This document shows, one piece after another, positions 1-5,990 of a stretch of 5,990 nucleotides of DNA (the first letter of the stretch is position 1; every line of letters begins with the position of its first letter). A model generated the notes under the pieces. The model saw nothing but the letters and a program-made list of their open reading frames with translations, was not told where the DNA came from and searched no databases. Position numbers and translations under genes: made by a program. The stretch lies in NCBI GenBank assembly GCA_020048595.1, contig JAIFMH010000262.1:1-5990 (forward strand), written 5' to 3'. This DNA is from Bacteroidota bacterium. GTDB lineage: Bacteria > Bacteroidota > Bacteroidia > Bacteroidales > UBA4417.

Positions 1-605
1 TTATCAAAGCTGGTTTTAAAAATATTATCACCCGGAACAAACTGAGGATAAAATTTACGCAATTGGCTGATGACCAATGGAATAAGATATGCTCTTATAG
101 AAGCCACAGGAATTGAATGTTTTATACTGAATATCTTAACCTGCGAAGGACCTATTGCCCGGGATGCATAAATGAAAGTCTGTGCTTCTGAAATAATGAC
201 ATCAGCTTTTACATTCAATGAATCGAGGACTTGCTTAAATTCCAAAGCTCCCAGAGTCCTGCCGGGATGAAGAACAATAATCTGTCCATCGCGCAGGTAA
301 GGTGCGGCCGTTTCGGCTATCCACCGATGTGCTAAAGCCGGTACAACTACCATGATGATATTGGCATTCGATAGAGCTTCCTCCATGGAGGTCGTAGCCA
401 TATTTATGGGACCAAATCCAACAACCTCACCAGTAAGTTCAATGCCTCCCGACGACCGTACACCCCATAAACGTTCGTCACCCCGGTTAAAGAGGTTAAC
501 TTCAAAGCCCATCATGGCCAGGTGACCAGCCATTGCCATGCCTCCATGTCCTGCACCGAGTACAGCAATGACGGGATTTTCGAGTGCTTCAAATTTTGAG
601 TTCAT
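1..605 (-). CDS. NAD(P)-dependent opine/octopine dehydrogenase family protein (3' end cut by window)
   Basis: The N-terminal 201 codons are visible; the gene runs off the left edge with no stop. Opine dehydrogenases reductively join an amino acid to a 2-oxo acid using NAD(P)H in the cytosol. The visible part is a Rossmann domain. Residues 12-22 (VIAVLGAGHGG) carry the GxGxxG dinucleotide-binding loop (G17, G19, G22), and a strand ends in NR at 40-41. Residues 83-89 (IIMVVVP) form the second core strand. Residues 113-120 (HPGRTLGA) and 139-149 (SEAQTFIYASR) resemble conserved blocks of the octopine/nopaline dehydrogenase family and argue against ketopantoate reductase. Family members are usually about 350-400 aa, so the C-terminal substrate domain is missing here. 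The ATG at 603-605 is chosen because an in-frame stop (618-620) lies five codons upstream with no other ATG between. It starts 52 bp after the kinase gene on the same strand. The substrate cannot be told from this part. Confidence 0.8.
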   Translation of the reverse strand, partial: MNSKFEALENPVIAVLGAGHGGMAMAGHLAMMGFEVNLFNRGDERLWGVRSSGGIELTGEVVGFGPINMATTSMEEALSNANIIMVVVPALAHRWIAETAAPYLRDGQIIVLHPGRTLGALEFKQVLDSLNVKADVIISEAQTFIYASRAIGPSQVKIFSIKHSIPVASIRAYLIPLVISQLRKFYPQFVPGDNIFKTSFD

Positions 606-657
606 GGCATTTATTATTTAGATAGTCGTGACATTGAAAAAAGCTTTAGGGCAAGTG

Positions 658-2028
658 TTATTTATGTTGATTCAATCGATCCGAACCAATAAAAGTCATT
701 TCAAAACGAGTTCCCTTATTTTCAGTGCTATGAACGTTAAAGACAACATTATGGAGTTCAAATATTTTTGCTACCAACGAAAGTCCGATACCAAAACCAC
801 TCTTATAGCGCACGTTTGAAGCCCTGTTGAAAGGCTTATAAATGTTTTCTATTTCATTGGAAGGGATGCCAACACCTTTATCAGAAATTGTGATTTTTAT
901 TGATTTGTCTTTAAGTGCAAATTCAATTATTACATCGTCGTCAGAAAATTTGCAGGCATTATCAATAAGGTTTTGGAATGCCATTTCAAGCATGCCGGCA
1001 TTACCATGAACCAACAAGTCGTTTTCATTCTCCGGATATTGAATAACCGGAATAATTTTCCGATCGGCATATTTCCCTTTAATCTGATGAATTGCGTTGA
1101 AAACAATTTCGTCAATCCGGATGGAAGAAAGTTGTACCGAGTTATCCTGGTTTATCTGTGCTAATTCCAATAAGCTGGTTAGCTGTGTATTCAGCTTTTT
1201 AAGGTCGCTTAACATATTAGCGGTATGCTTTTTGTAATTTTCATTGCTTTGTTCGCGACTCAATATATAATCCGATTCTACAATCATTACTGAAAGCGGT
1301 GTACGCAATTCATGAGAGGCATTTGCAACAAAATCTTCCTGGTTCATAAATGCAATTTCCAGATTTGTCAGCATTTGGTTAAATGTTATAGCTAACTGGG
1401 CAATTTCATCCTTCTTATTGCCATCATCAAGCCGGTTACTCAGGCGTGATGAATTAATTTCTTTAACACTATCAATTATCTGAGTAATGGGCTGGATTGC
1501 TTTTTTTGCGAACAAATAAGATAAAAACACAGACAGTAAGATGCTGATTGCAATACTCCAGAGTAGTATTTTCTGAAGCTCAGATAAATTTTCTTTTCTG
1601 TTTTTATCGTAGGCCATAACCATAACAGTATAGGTCTGATCTTTAAAAACATGTTTATAACAAATCCCATCTTTTTCCGAAATCGCAAACCGGTAATTGT
1701 CTCCTTTAACAGCATTTTGACTGATAACTTCCCGTGTCAGGAATTCTTTATTGTTACTATAAAGTATATTCAATTCTGAATCGGTAACAACTATCTCTTC
1801 TTTTGCCCAGTTAAAAGTTGATTGCTGAATTTTCTTTAATAACGTAGAGTCTACTTCAGGCATATTAATTAATAAGATAGCCGTGTTTTTCGCCCGTTTA
1901 GTCAGATTATCAGCAAATTTGTTGTATTGGGTAGAATATGAAAAATAATACACAGCTCCTGAGAAAAACAGAAGTATCCCTGTAACAATAAGAGTGAACT
2001 CAATTGATAATTTCGTTTTTATATACAT
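658..2028 (-). CDS. HAMP-domain sensor histidine kinase, partner of the adjacent OmpR-type regulator
   Basis: A 456-aa inner-membrane sensor kinase that should autophosphorylate on histidine and pass the phosphate to the upstream-encoded regulator. The order is: transmembrane helix 1 (about 11-30), an extracytoplasmic sensor segment of about 120 residues (31-153), transmembrane helix 2 (about 154-174), and HAMP (about 175-227, with P180 and the D207-E208 pair). Next come the HisKA H-box NASHELRTPLS with H239 as phospho-acceptor and an HATPase_c domain. The ATPase boxes are all intact: N-box NLIDNACKF (353-361), G1 DKGVGIP (383-389), F-box F400, and G2 GFGIGLSL (410-417). The sensor segment has a single Cys (C123) and shows no domain I can name, so the signal is unknown. 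The start ATG lies 2 bp after the regulator's stop and follows AAGGGAG at 8 nt spacing, which implies coupled translation. No receiver domain is fused to it. Confidence 0.95.
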   Translation of the reverse strand: MYIKTKLSIEFTLIVTGILLFFSGAVYYFSYSTQYNKFADNLTKRAKNTAILLINMPEVDSTLLKKIQQSTFNWAKEEIVVTDSELNILYSNNKEFLTREVISQNAVKGDNYRFAISEKDGICYKHVFKDQTYTVMVMAYDKNRKENLSELQKILLWSIAISILLSVFLSYLFAKKAIQPITQIIDSVKEINSSRLSNRLDDGNKKDEIAQLAITFNQMLTNLEIAFMNQEDFVANASHELRTPLSVMIVESDYILSREQSNENYKKHTANMLSDLKKLNTQLTSLLELAQINQDNSVQLSSIRIDEIVFNAIHQIKGKYADRKIIPVIQYPENENDLLVHGNAGMLEMAFQNLIDNACKFSDDDVIIEFALKDKSIKITISDKGVGIPSNEIENIYKPFNRASNVRYKSGFGIGLSLVAKIFELHNVVFNVHSTENKGTRFEMTFIGSDRLNQHK

Positions 2029-2030
2029 TT

Positions 2031-2720
2031 TTACATCTCCCTTTCACTGCAATAAAATCCAAATCCAAACTTTGTACGAATCAATTTAGGCTCATAGTCT
2101 TTATCAATTTTCTTTCGCAGATAATTGACATACACATCAATTATATTGGTTCCGGGATCAAAATCAATACCCCAAACCTGTTCAATAATAAAATCACGGG
2201 TGAGTAAATGATTTTGGTGCTTCAGAAAGGTTTCTAACAATAAACTTTCCTTGGCTGTTAAATCTATTTTTTTGTTGGCCCTGGTTACGGCTTTTGTACT
2301 CATATCCATTTCCAAATCTGCAATACCAAGCTTCACTATTTTACTGCCTGTATCAGTGCGCCGAAGGAAAACGTTTACACGCGCAAGCAATTCCCTGAAA
2401 TCGAAAGGTTTCAGTACATAGTCATCTGCTCCAACCTCGAAACCTATTACTTTATTATCTGATGTTCCAAGTGCCGTCAACATTATGATAGGAATAACAC
2501 TGTTTGTTTTTCGAATCTCTTTGCATAAATCATAGCCATTAATTAATGGCAGGTTTATGTCAAGAATGATAAGATTATAGGATTTAGTTTCAACCAGTTG
2601 TTTCCCGATGTACCCATCAGTAGCTATTTCGACTGAGAAGCCATGTTCTTCAAACTGCTTCTTTAAAACCTCCGCCAGCCGTTGTTCATCTTCAACAATT
2701 AGTATAGTAACCGTTTCCAT
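2031..2720 (-). CDS. OmpR/PhoB-family response regulator transcription factor
   Basis: A 229-aa cytosolic DNA-binding regulator. The receiver domain occupies about residues 4-118. It has the acidic pocket E10-D11, phospho-acceptor D54 (ILDINLP), T82, the switch aromatic Y101, and K104 before P105. A linker of about 10 residues leads to a winged-helix effector domain (about 128-226). Its probable recognition helix is around 191-206 (TNIIDVYVNYLRKKID), and the final wing hairpin is around 213-224. The wing reads RTKFGFGFYC, where many OmpR-family proteins have RGxGY. The length is normal for the family and every residue needed for phosphorylation is present. It is first in a tight pair with the histidine kinase (2-bp gap). 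A promoter and phased TTCTAAY direct repeats lie directly upstream, which suggests positive autoregulation. The ATG at 2718-2720 aligns with the normal family N-terminus. The target regulon is unknown; a metal or envelope-stress role is possible but unproven. Confidence 0.95.
   Translation of the reverse strand: METVTILIVEDEQRLAEVLKKQFEEHGFSVEIATDGYIGKQLVETKSYNLIILDINLPLINGYDLCKEIRKTNSVIPIIMLTALGTSDNKVIGFEVGADDYVLKPFDFRELLARVNVFLRRTDTGSKIVKLGIADLEMDMSTKAVTRANKKIDLTAKESLLLETFLKHQNHLLTRDFIIEQVWGIDFDPGTNIIDVYVNYLRKKIDKDYEPKLIRTKFGFGFYCSEREM
2037..2043 (-). promoter_or_regulatory. Shine-Dalgarno-like site for the kinase, inside the regulator's last codons
   Basis: On the minus strand the bases read AAGGGAG, ending 8 nt before the kinase ATG (2026-2028) and lying within the last codons of the regulator. 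Clear Shine-Dalgarno sites are uncommon in Bacteroidota, so this one stands out. It supports the ATG at 2028 as the start and fits translational coupling of the two genes. Confidence 0.55.
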
Positions 2721-2738
2721 AGTTCAAGCTATTTATAA

Positions 2739-2769
2739 CAAAGTTAGTATAAGAAGTATATGAATCAGA
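2739..2769 (-). promoter_or_regulatory. Bacteroidetes-type promoter of the regulator-kinase operon
   Basis: On the minus strand, TAACTTTG (2739-2746) matches the Bacteroidetes -7 consensus TAnnTTTG exactly. Nineteen bases upstream is TCTG (2766-2769), three of four matches to the -33 TTTG. Transcription would start near 2732, leaving a leader of only about 12 nt before the regulator ATG. The weak -33 element and the phased repeats just beyond it fit a promoter that needs an activator. This is a consensus match by eye; no transcription start has been mapped. Confidence 0.6.
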
Positions 2770-2770
2770 G

Positions 2771-2810
2771 CATTAATGAGTTTCTAACCAGATTCTAATT
2801 ACTTTCTAAT
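2771..2810 (-). promoter_or_regulatory. Phased 11-bp direct repeats, likely binding site of the OmpR-type regulator
   Basis: The plus strand shows TTCTAAC (2782-2788), TTCTAAT (2793-2799) and TTCTAAT (2804-2810), with unit starts exactly 11 bp apart. A degenerate fourth unit, CATTAAT (2771-2777), is in the same phase and keeps the TAAT core. On the strand of the regulator gene each unit reads RTTAGAA. OmpR/PhoB winged-helix regulators are known to bind head-to-tail on direct repeats with about 11-bp period. The three good units lie about 50-79 bp before the predicted transcription start, just upstream of the -33 element, which is an activating position. That the neighbouring regulator binds here is inference. 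Confidence 0.65.
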
Positions 2811-2855
2811 TAAGCACGAAATGAATCTTTTGTTTTGCTCTGAGCGGGTAAACAG

Positions 2856-2873
2856 ATGCAAAACTGCTTGCAT
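2856..2873. repeat. Short inverted repeat ATGCAA-N6-TTGCAT
   Basis: Six-base perfect arms (2856-2861 and 2868-2873) are separated by AACTGC. This could be a small operator or a weak hairpin. There is no T-run on either side, so it is not an obvious terminator. It lies about 45 bp upstream of the phased repeats in the direction of the regulator gene. Arms this short can arise by chance. Confidence 0.3.
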
Positions 2874-2934
2874 TATAGAATAGCAGCATTTTCAAATAAT
2901 ACAAAAATTAGACATATTAAATCAGCTTGAATTA

Positions 2935-2956
2935 AAGTATTCTATACCAAATACTT
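2935..2956. repeat. Inverted repeat AAGTATT-N8-AATACTT
   Basis: Seven-base perfect arms (2935-2941 and 2950-2956) flank an 8-nt loop. Read on the minus strand the second arm is followed by a short T-containing run (TTAATTC), but the AT-rich stem would be too weak for a standard intrinsic terminator. It may be an operator-like dyad, or chance in AT-rich DNA. Confidence 0.3.
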
Positions 2957-3111
2957 ATGACAACCAAAACCAAATTATTTCGCAAAATACCAGATTGATA
3001 TCTACTTTCAGCATGAGCCTAAATGAAATTATTTAAGGACTGGAACTTACTTTTCGCTCCTAATTCAGTAAAATTTAGCGATGTAATCTTATCGCAAATA
3101 ATTTGATCTAA

Positions 3112-3131
3112 AATATTGATAATCAAATATT
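3112..3131. repeat. Imperfect AT-rich palindrome
   Basis: AATATTGAT (3112-3120) is followed after one base by ATCAAATATT (3122-3131). The arms are complementary apart from one extra base in the right arm. The dyad lies about 33 bp upstream of the -33 element of the plus-strand promoter at 3164, where a dimeric regulator could act. No matching regulator is identified. Confidence 0.25.
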
Positions 3132-3163
3132 AAAACATACTATTTGGCATTAATTCATTAGTA

Positions 3164-3194
3164 TTTGATGCTTTTTCCGCAAAACTTATATTTG
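3164..3194 (+). promoter_or_regulatory. Perfect Bacteroidetes-consensus promoter on the plus strand
   Basis: TTTG (3164-3167), exactly 19 bp, then TATATTTG (3187-3194): both elements match the Bacteroidetes primary-sigma consensus (TTTG, then TAnnTTTG) with the canonical spacing. Transcription would begin near 3201 and run rightward, against every clear gene in the window, into the 3' end of the AsmA-like gene. The first ATG able to open more than a few codons is at 3274. This could drive a small protein, an antisense RNA, or be a relic of a lost gene. Confidence 0.55.
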
Positions 3195-3259
3195 CTATAG
3201 CCTAACCAAAAGAAATCAGAATTATCGGAATAAAATTTCAGTCAGATGTAACAATAAAA

Positions 3260-3339
3260 TCATTTAACTAATTATGAAGAGAAAAAATCATTTTGAAATA
3301 ATTGAGCACATACACAGTAATTACCCTCATTTAACTAAT
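3260..3339. repeat. 13-bp direct repeat TCATTTAACTAAT, two copies
   Basis: Copy 1 is at 3260-3272 and copy 2 at 3327-3339, 67 bp apart; similarity continues for a few more bases with two mismatches. Copy 1 ends immediately before the ATG of the small plus-strand ORF (3274). Copy 2 contains the stop codon of the AsmA-like gene (3335-3337). It could be the trace of a small duplication or of a past deletion or insertion, or chance in AT-rich DNA. Confidence 0.4.
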
Positions 3340-3423
3340 CATAATCTACCGGAATATCAGGGATGGGTGGCACTTCAAACTTTGCTAATCCTTTCTCATA
3401 CTTACGTTCCTGTTTATTATTAG
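3274..3423 (+). CDS. Possible 49-aa small protein, partly antisense to the AsmA-like gene
   Basis: The ORF opens at ATG 3274-3276 and stops at TAG 3421-3423. The product would begin MKRKNHFEIIEHIHSNY and end in a mildly hydrophobic stretch (LQTLLILSHTYVPVYY). I recognise no family. Support comes from position only: it is the first usable ATG, about 73 nt after the predicted start of the perfect plus-strand promoter, with an AT-rich leader typical of Bacteroidota. Against it, 89 of its 150 bases are antisense to the coding end of the AsmA-like gene, so much of its sequence is dictated by that gene, and it has no Shine-Dalgarno. It may well be spurious, with the transcript acting as RNA or having no role. 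Confidence 0.2.
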   Translation: MKRKNHFEIIEHIHSNYPHLTNHNLPEYQGWVALQTLLILSHTYVPVYY

Positions 3424-5990
3424 TCCGCACGCCGGTATTAGTAAATACGCCTCCGATTACAATTTTCACCCAATAATTGACGAAACCTTTTTCAGGATCG
3501 CGTTCTGCATATACTTTACCAATGCCACGCTGGTTTTTTGTATGAACAATACGGTTAGCAAAGAAACTAAGCGATTTGGTGATCATATTATTTTTACTGC
3601 TGTCGCCCCTATTGAGATATTGGGCATTCAGATCGTAATAATACATCTTCATTTCGCCTAAGGCTACATGCTTCCGCCCTATTACGCTCATCCTTATGGT
3701 ATCAAGGTTTCCGCTTTTTAGCTCTGCAGAAGCAAATGGCCGTAATATTGGATTTAACGCGGTAAGATTGAAGGAATTAACGATTATTTTCAGATTAAAA
3801 CCTGAAAGGCTATCCGTGTATGATTGTTTGTACTTCACCCGCAAATCAGCGGTATCAATGAGGCGTGCATACAAGTTAAACTTCAGGCTGTCGGAAGGCG
3901 AAGGATCAAATGTTCTGATACCTGTAATTGCACCCTTTAACCTGCTTAACTTTATTTTTCCATATTGCTCCGTTTTGTCATTAAATTCTTCGTAATCAAT
4001 TAGTCCGTTTTTTAAAACCAGCGAATCTACCTGGATTTTCGGATTGAGGTTAAGTAACAGGTTCGTGAGCATCGGTTTTTCGATGCCATGCTGAAACGGG
4101 AGCCGCTTATCCTTAAAAGAAGTAAAACGCAGATCATTCAATACTACCTTTTTCGAATAGATAACCTTGTCTGTAAGCAAACGGCTGAAATCAATATCCT
4201 TAACATTAATTCGCTTTGTCGAAACTTTATTATGCGTTACCTGATATTCCTTTGACATCATAAAAGAGATTCTGTCGAGCAAGGGAGAAAACGACATGCT
4301 GTCGATAGTAATGTTATTTGTTGCCTTCGTAACAGTAAGATTATATACATCTAACCTGGTTTTTTCATTCTCCAGCCGTATATTCCCATTGGTCAGGCGG
4401 AAATTTTTATTCGAATTCAGTAATGCTTCGTTATTTTTGGAAAATGAATCATTAACATGAAGATTTTCAAGGTAAAGCGAGTTTAATGCAATTGTTTGTT
4501 TAACGCTGTCGTTACTGATCATTTTCATACGCAAATCGGACAGTTTCAATTGATTTAAAACAAAGGACCATTTACTTTTATGCTCCAGGTTTTCAGGATG
4601 AAAAACCAGGTGTGATCCTACTATATCAATTTTTCCATTTCCGGTTGCATTAAGTTGAAATTCGCCACTTTTAAACGCAGGATCTGATGCTGAAACCCGG
4701 ATGCTGTCTACACCTATTGTTTTCTGATCCGAATGAATGCCTAACAAATCGAACCTTGATTGGCCGGGGTTAAATTGCATTTTTTCCTGCAACGAAGCCG
4801 GAAGGTTTATTAATTCAGGCTGATCAATGGTTATCCTGTTGATTTTTATATCAGGCAAAGCGGCTGATTCTTTGTCTGTTCTGTTTTTCCCTTGCAAAGC
4901 GTTTTCATGGTTGTCGAAAGAAAAAACCGGATGACTGATTTCGATAAAATCAGCTTTTATTTTGCCGGTCAGGCTGCTGTGAATGTCTACCGAAAAAGCG
5001 AGTTTGGGAATATGTATGTTTGCCATTTCACCGTTTACCGGCATCCTAATTGAAACATTAGTAAGCGTTGAAGGTTTGTTATCCACTACATGAAAAGCCG
5101 ATAAGCTGCCTTGCATACCATTTTTCTGATCCAGATTTATGGCCTGACCATCGATTATTAAACCTTTGATTTTCGGTTTCTGGCCGCTTTCAATAACTAT
5201 TTCGCCGGTCGAAATATGGTTCAGTGTGGATGATGCTTCGATATCCTGATTTTTATAACTGAGTTTGGTATTTCCACCTTTAAGCGATTTAATTTTTAAT
5301 TTATATTCAGCAGAGGATTTCAGTTGTTCAGGCTTCTTTTTTTCGTCAGGATTCATTCGGATATCAACCTGTGCGCTACCCCACGAAAGTTCCGACATTG
5401 AAATATCACTCAGTGAATTTATCTGAATGTCGCGCAGATTAACATTTTTGATTGATAAGGTTTGGCTTTTATTTCTTTTGCCTTCGGTAATCTGCCTGAA
5501 ATACAATGAACTTTTCACTTTTGAATAACTACCGCCAGCCAATGAAAAATGTGTCAGGGAATTCCGGAAGTCGCCTTTTGCAAATGACAAAGTATCTAAG
5601 GCACTGATAAGTATAAATTCATCCCTGGCTGCCAGCACACTGTCGACATTGATGCCCAGGTAACAATTTTTCATCGAAATTTCAGGCCCGTTGAGAACTT
5701 TAATGGTCACGCTTCCATCTTCTATAAATAATTTCCCGATCTGAACTTTATTCTGAATTTTATCTAAAATTAAAAAAGGATTTTTATTCGTTTTTTCTGC
5801 CTTATTCTTTTCAGCTTCAGGCAATATCATATGTACTTCGGGTTTGATCAATGATGCATGGCCTGCAACAATCCTGTTTTCATATAGCAATGTTATCCAG
5901 TCAATGTCATCCAGTTCGAAAGCCTGCATTTTAATTTCCTTCATCAAACGATCCGGATTCGACTTTGAGGGATTAATCCGGAAGTTGTTA
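3335..5990 (-). CDS. Large AsmA-like envelope protein (5' end cut by window)
   Basis: About 885 codons are visible, ending at TAG 3335-3337. The frame stays open upstream of the TTG at 5947 and the ATG at 5942-5944 right to the edge (reading ...FRINPSKSNPDRLMKEIK), so the true start, and any N-terminal membrane anchor, lies outside. The protein is a long series of alternating polar and hydrophobic beta-strands. Recurrent units resemble the example near 3960-4040 (PKIQVDSLVLKNGLIDYEE): strand, D-S-L, strand, N/D-G-x-I-x-Y. This is typical of AsmA/TamB-type proteins, which span the periplasm and are linked to outer-membrane assembly or lipid transport. There are no catalytic motifs and very few cysteines. 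The tail near 3430-3520 (YAERDPEKGF, then NYWVKIVIGGV) resembles C-termini of many uncharacterised Bacteroidota AsmA-like proteins. The family call rests on pattern, not on a search. Its 3' end is 614 bp from the regulator, so it is probably a separate transcript. Confidence 0.6.
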   Translation of the reverse strand, partial: NNFRINPSKSNPDRLMKEIKMQAFELDDIDWITLLYENRIVAGHASLIKPEVHMILPEAEKNKAEKTNKNPFLILDKIQNKVQIGKLFIEDGSVTIKVLNGPEISMKNCYLGINVDSVLAARDEFILISALDTLSFAKGDFRNSLTHFSLAGGSYSKVKSSLYFRQITEGKRNKSQTLSIKNVNLRDIQINSLSDISMSELSWGSAQVDIRMNPDEKKKPEQLKSSAEYKLKIKSLKGGNTKLSYKNQDIEASSTLNHISTGEIVIESGQKPKIKGLIIDGQAINLDQKNGMQGSLSAFHVVDNKPSTLTNVSIRMPVNGEMANIHIPKLAFSVDIHSSLTGKIKADFIEISHPVFSFDNHENALQGKNRTDKESAALPDIKINRITIDQPELINLPASLQEKMQFNPGQSRFDLLGIHSDQKTIGVDSIRVSASDPAFKSGEFQLNATGNGKIDIVGSHLVFHPENLEHKSKWSFVLNQLKLSDLRMKMISNDSVKQTIALNSLYLENLHVNDSFSKNNEALLNSNKNFRLTNGNIRLENEKTRLDVYNLTVTKATNNITIDSMSFSPLLDRISFMMSKEYQVTHNKVSTKRINVKDIDFSRLLTDKVIYSKKVVLNDLRFTSFKDKRLPFQHGIEKPMLTNLLLNLNPKIQVDSLVLKNGLIDYEEFNDKTEQYGKIKLSRLKGAITGIRTFDPSPSDSLKFNLYARLIDTADLRVKYKQSYTDSLSGFNLKIIVNSFNLTALNPILRPFASAELKSGNLDTIRMSVIGRKHVALGEMKMYYYDLNAQYLNRGDSSKNNMITKSLSFFANRIVHTKNQRGIGKVYAERDPEKGFVNYWVKIVIGGVFTNTGVRTNNKQERKYEKGLAKFEVPPIPDIPVDYD

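Larger units (their letters stand above)
2811..3163. other. Intergenic stretch without a supportable gene
   Basis: This is the main part of the 614-bp gap (2721-3334) between the AsmA-like gene and the regulator. It is AT-rich. I read all frames and found only very short ORFs, such as a 27-codon plus-strand frame at 3023-3106, none with a convincing promoter or a recognisable product. It holds a few short inverted repeats, listed separately. I see no tRNA, no rRNA, no strong GC-rich hairpin followed by a T-run, and no insertion-sequence ends. Confidence 0.6.

Noticed and set aside
1..605. Ketopantoate reductase or glycerol-3-phosphate dehydrogenase as the identity of the left-edge gene
   Set aside because: The HPGRTLGA and SEAQTFIYASR blocks fit the octopine/nopaline dehydrogenase family better; the Rossmann loop alone would not decide it.
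636..650. AAAGCTTT followed by T residues after the kinase stop, considered as a terminator
   Set aside because: The palindrome has no loop and a stem too short to form a hairpin; no support for termination between the kinase and the dehydrogenase.
628..819. 63-codon plus-strand ORF over the 3' end of the kinase
   Set aside because: Antisense to the conserved HATPase_c coding region, without a promoter; a shadow frame.
1476..1715. 79-codon minus-strand ORF in another frame of the kinase
   Set aside because: It overlaps the kinase coding frame across the second membrane helix, and its hydrophobic look comes from that; not a separate gene.
3078..3095. GCGAT-N8-ATCGC hairpin
   Set aside because: Only five base pairs and no T-run after it; too weak to call a terminator or RNA element.
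3023..3106. 27-codon plus-strand ORF in the intergenic region
   Set aside because: No consensus promoter or ribosome site upstream and no recognisable product.
3271..3330. 20-codon minus-strand ORF just after the AsmA-like stop
   Set aside because: Too short, no motif and no promoter; expected by chance in AT-rich DNA.
3696..3995. 99-codon plus-strand ORF inside the AsmA-like gene
   Set aside because: It lies wholly antisense to a long coherent coding frame, has no consensus promoter, and its product looks like no natural domain; a shadow frame.

Overview
The window looks like chromosome of a Bacteroidota (Bacteroidetes) member. It is AT-rich, and the two best promoters match the Bacteroidetes pattern (TTTG-like -33, 19-bp spacer, TAnnTTTG -7) rather than a sigma-70 pattern. 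The large AsmA-like protein also has a C-terminus of a kind common in that phylum. I cannot place the genus. All four clear genes lie on the minus strand, so they are read from the right edge towards the left.

Right part (about 3335-5990): the 3' portion of a large AsmA-like envelope protein gene. Its frame is still open at the window edge, so its start lies outside. Middle (2721-3334): a 614-bp AT-rich intergenic region. Near its left end it carries a promoter for the response-regulator gene, preceded by three phased 11-bp direct repeats (TTCTAAY), the classic arrangement of an OmpR/PhoB-family binding site. Near its right end it carries an essentially perfect Bacteroidetes promoter on the PLUS strand, facing into the 3' end of the AsmA-like gene. 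The only thing it visibly precedes is a 49-codon ORF, more than half of it antisense to that gene.

Left part (1-2720): an OmpR/PhoB-type response regulator, then 2 bp later its HAMP-containing membrane sensor histidine kinase. After a further 52 bp comes the N-terminal half of an NAD(P)-dependent opine (octopine/nopaline) dehydrogenase-family protein, cut by the left edge. No terminator or consensus promoter is visible between the kinase and the dehydrogenase, so the three may form one transcript.

Likely working model (inference): the kinase senses an envelope signal and phosphorylates the regulator. The regulator binds the phased repeats just upstream of its own promoter and autoactivates the operon, which may include the opine dehydrogenase. 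Nothing here amounts to a clearly new multi-gene system. The items most worth a second look are the phased repeats and the orphan plus-strand promoter with its antisense-overlapping ORF.
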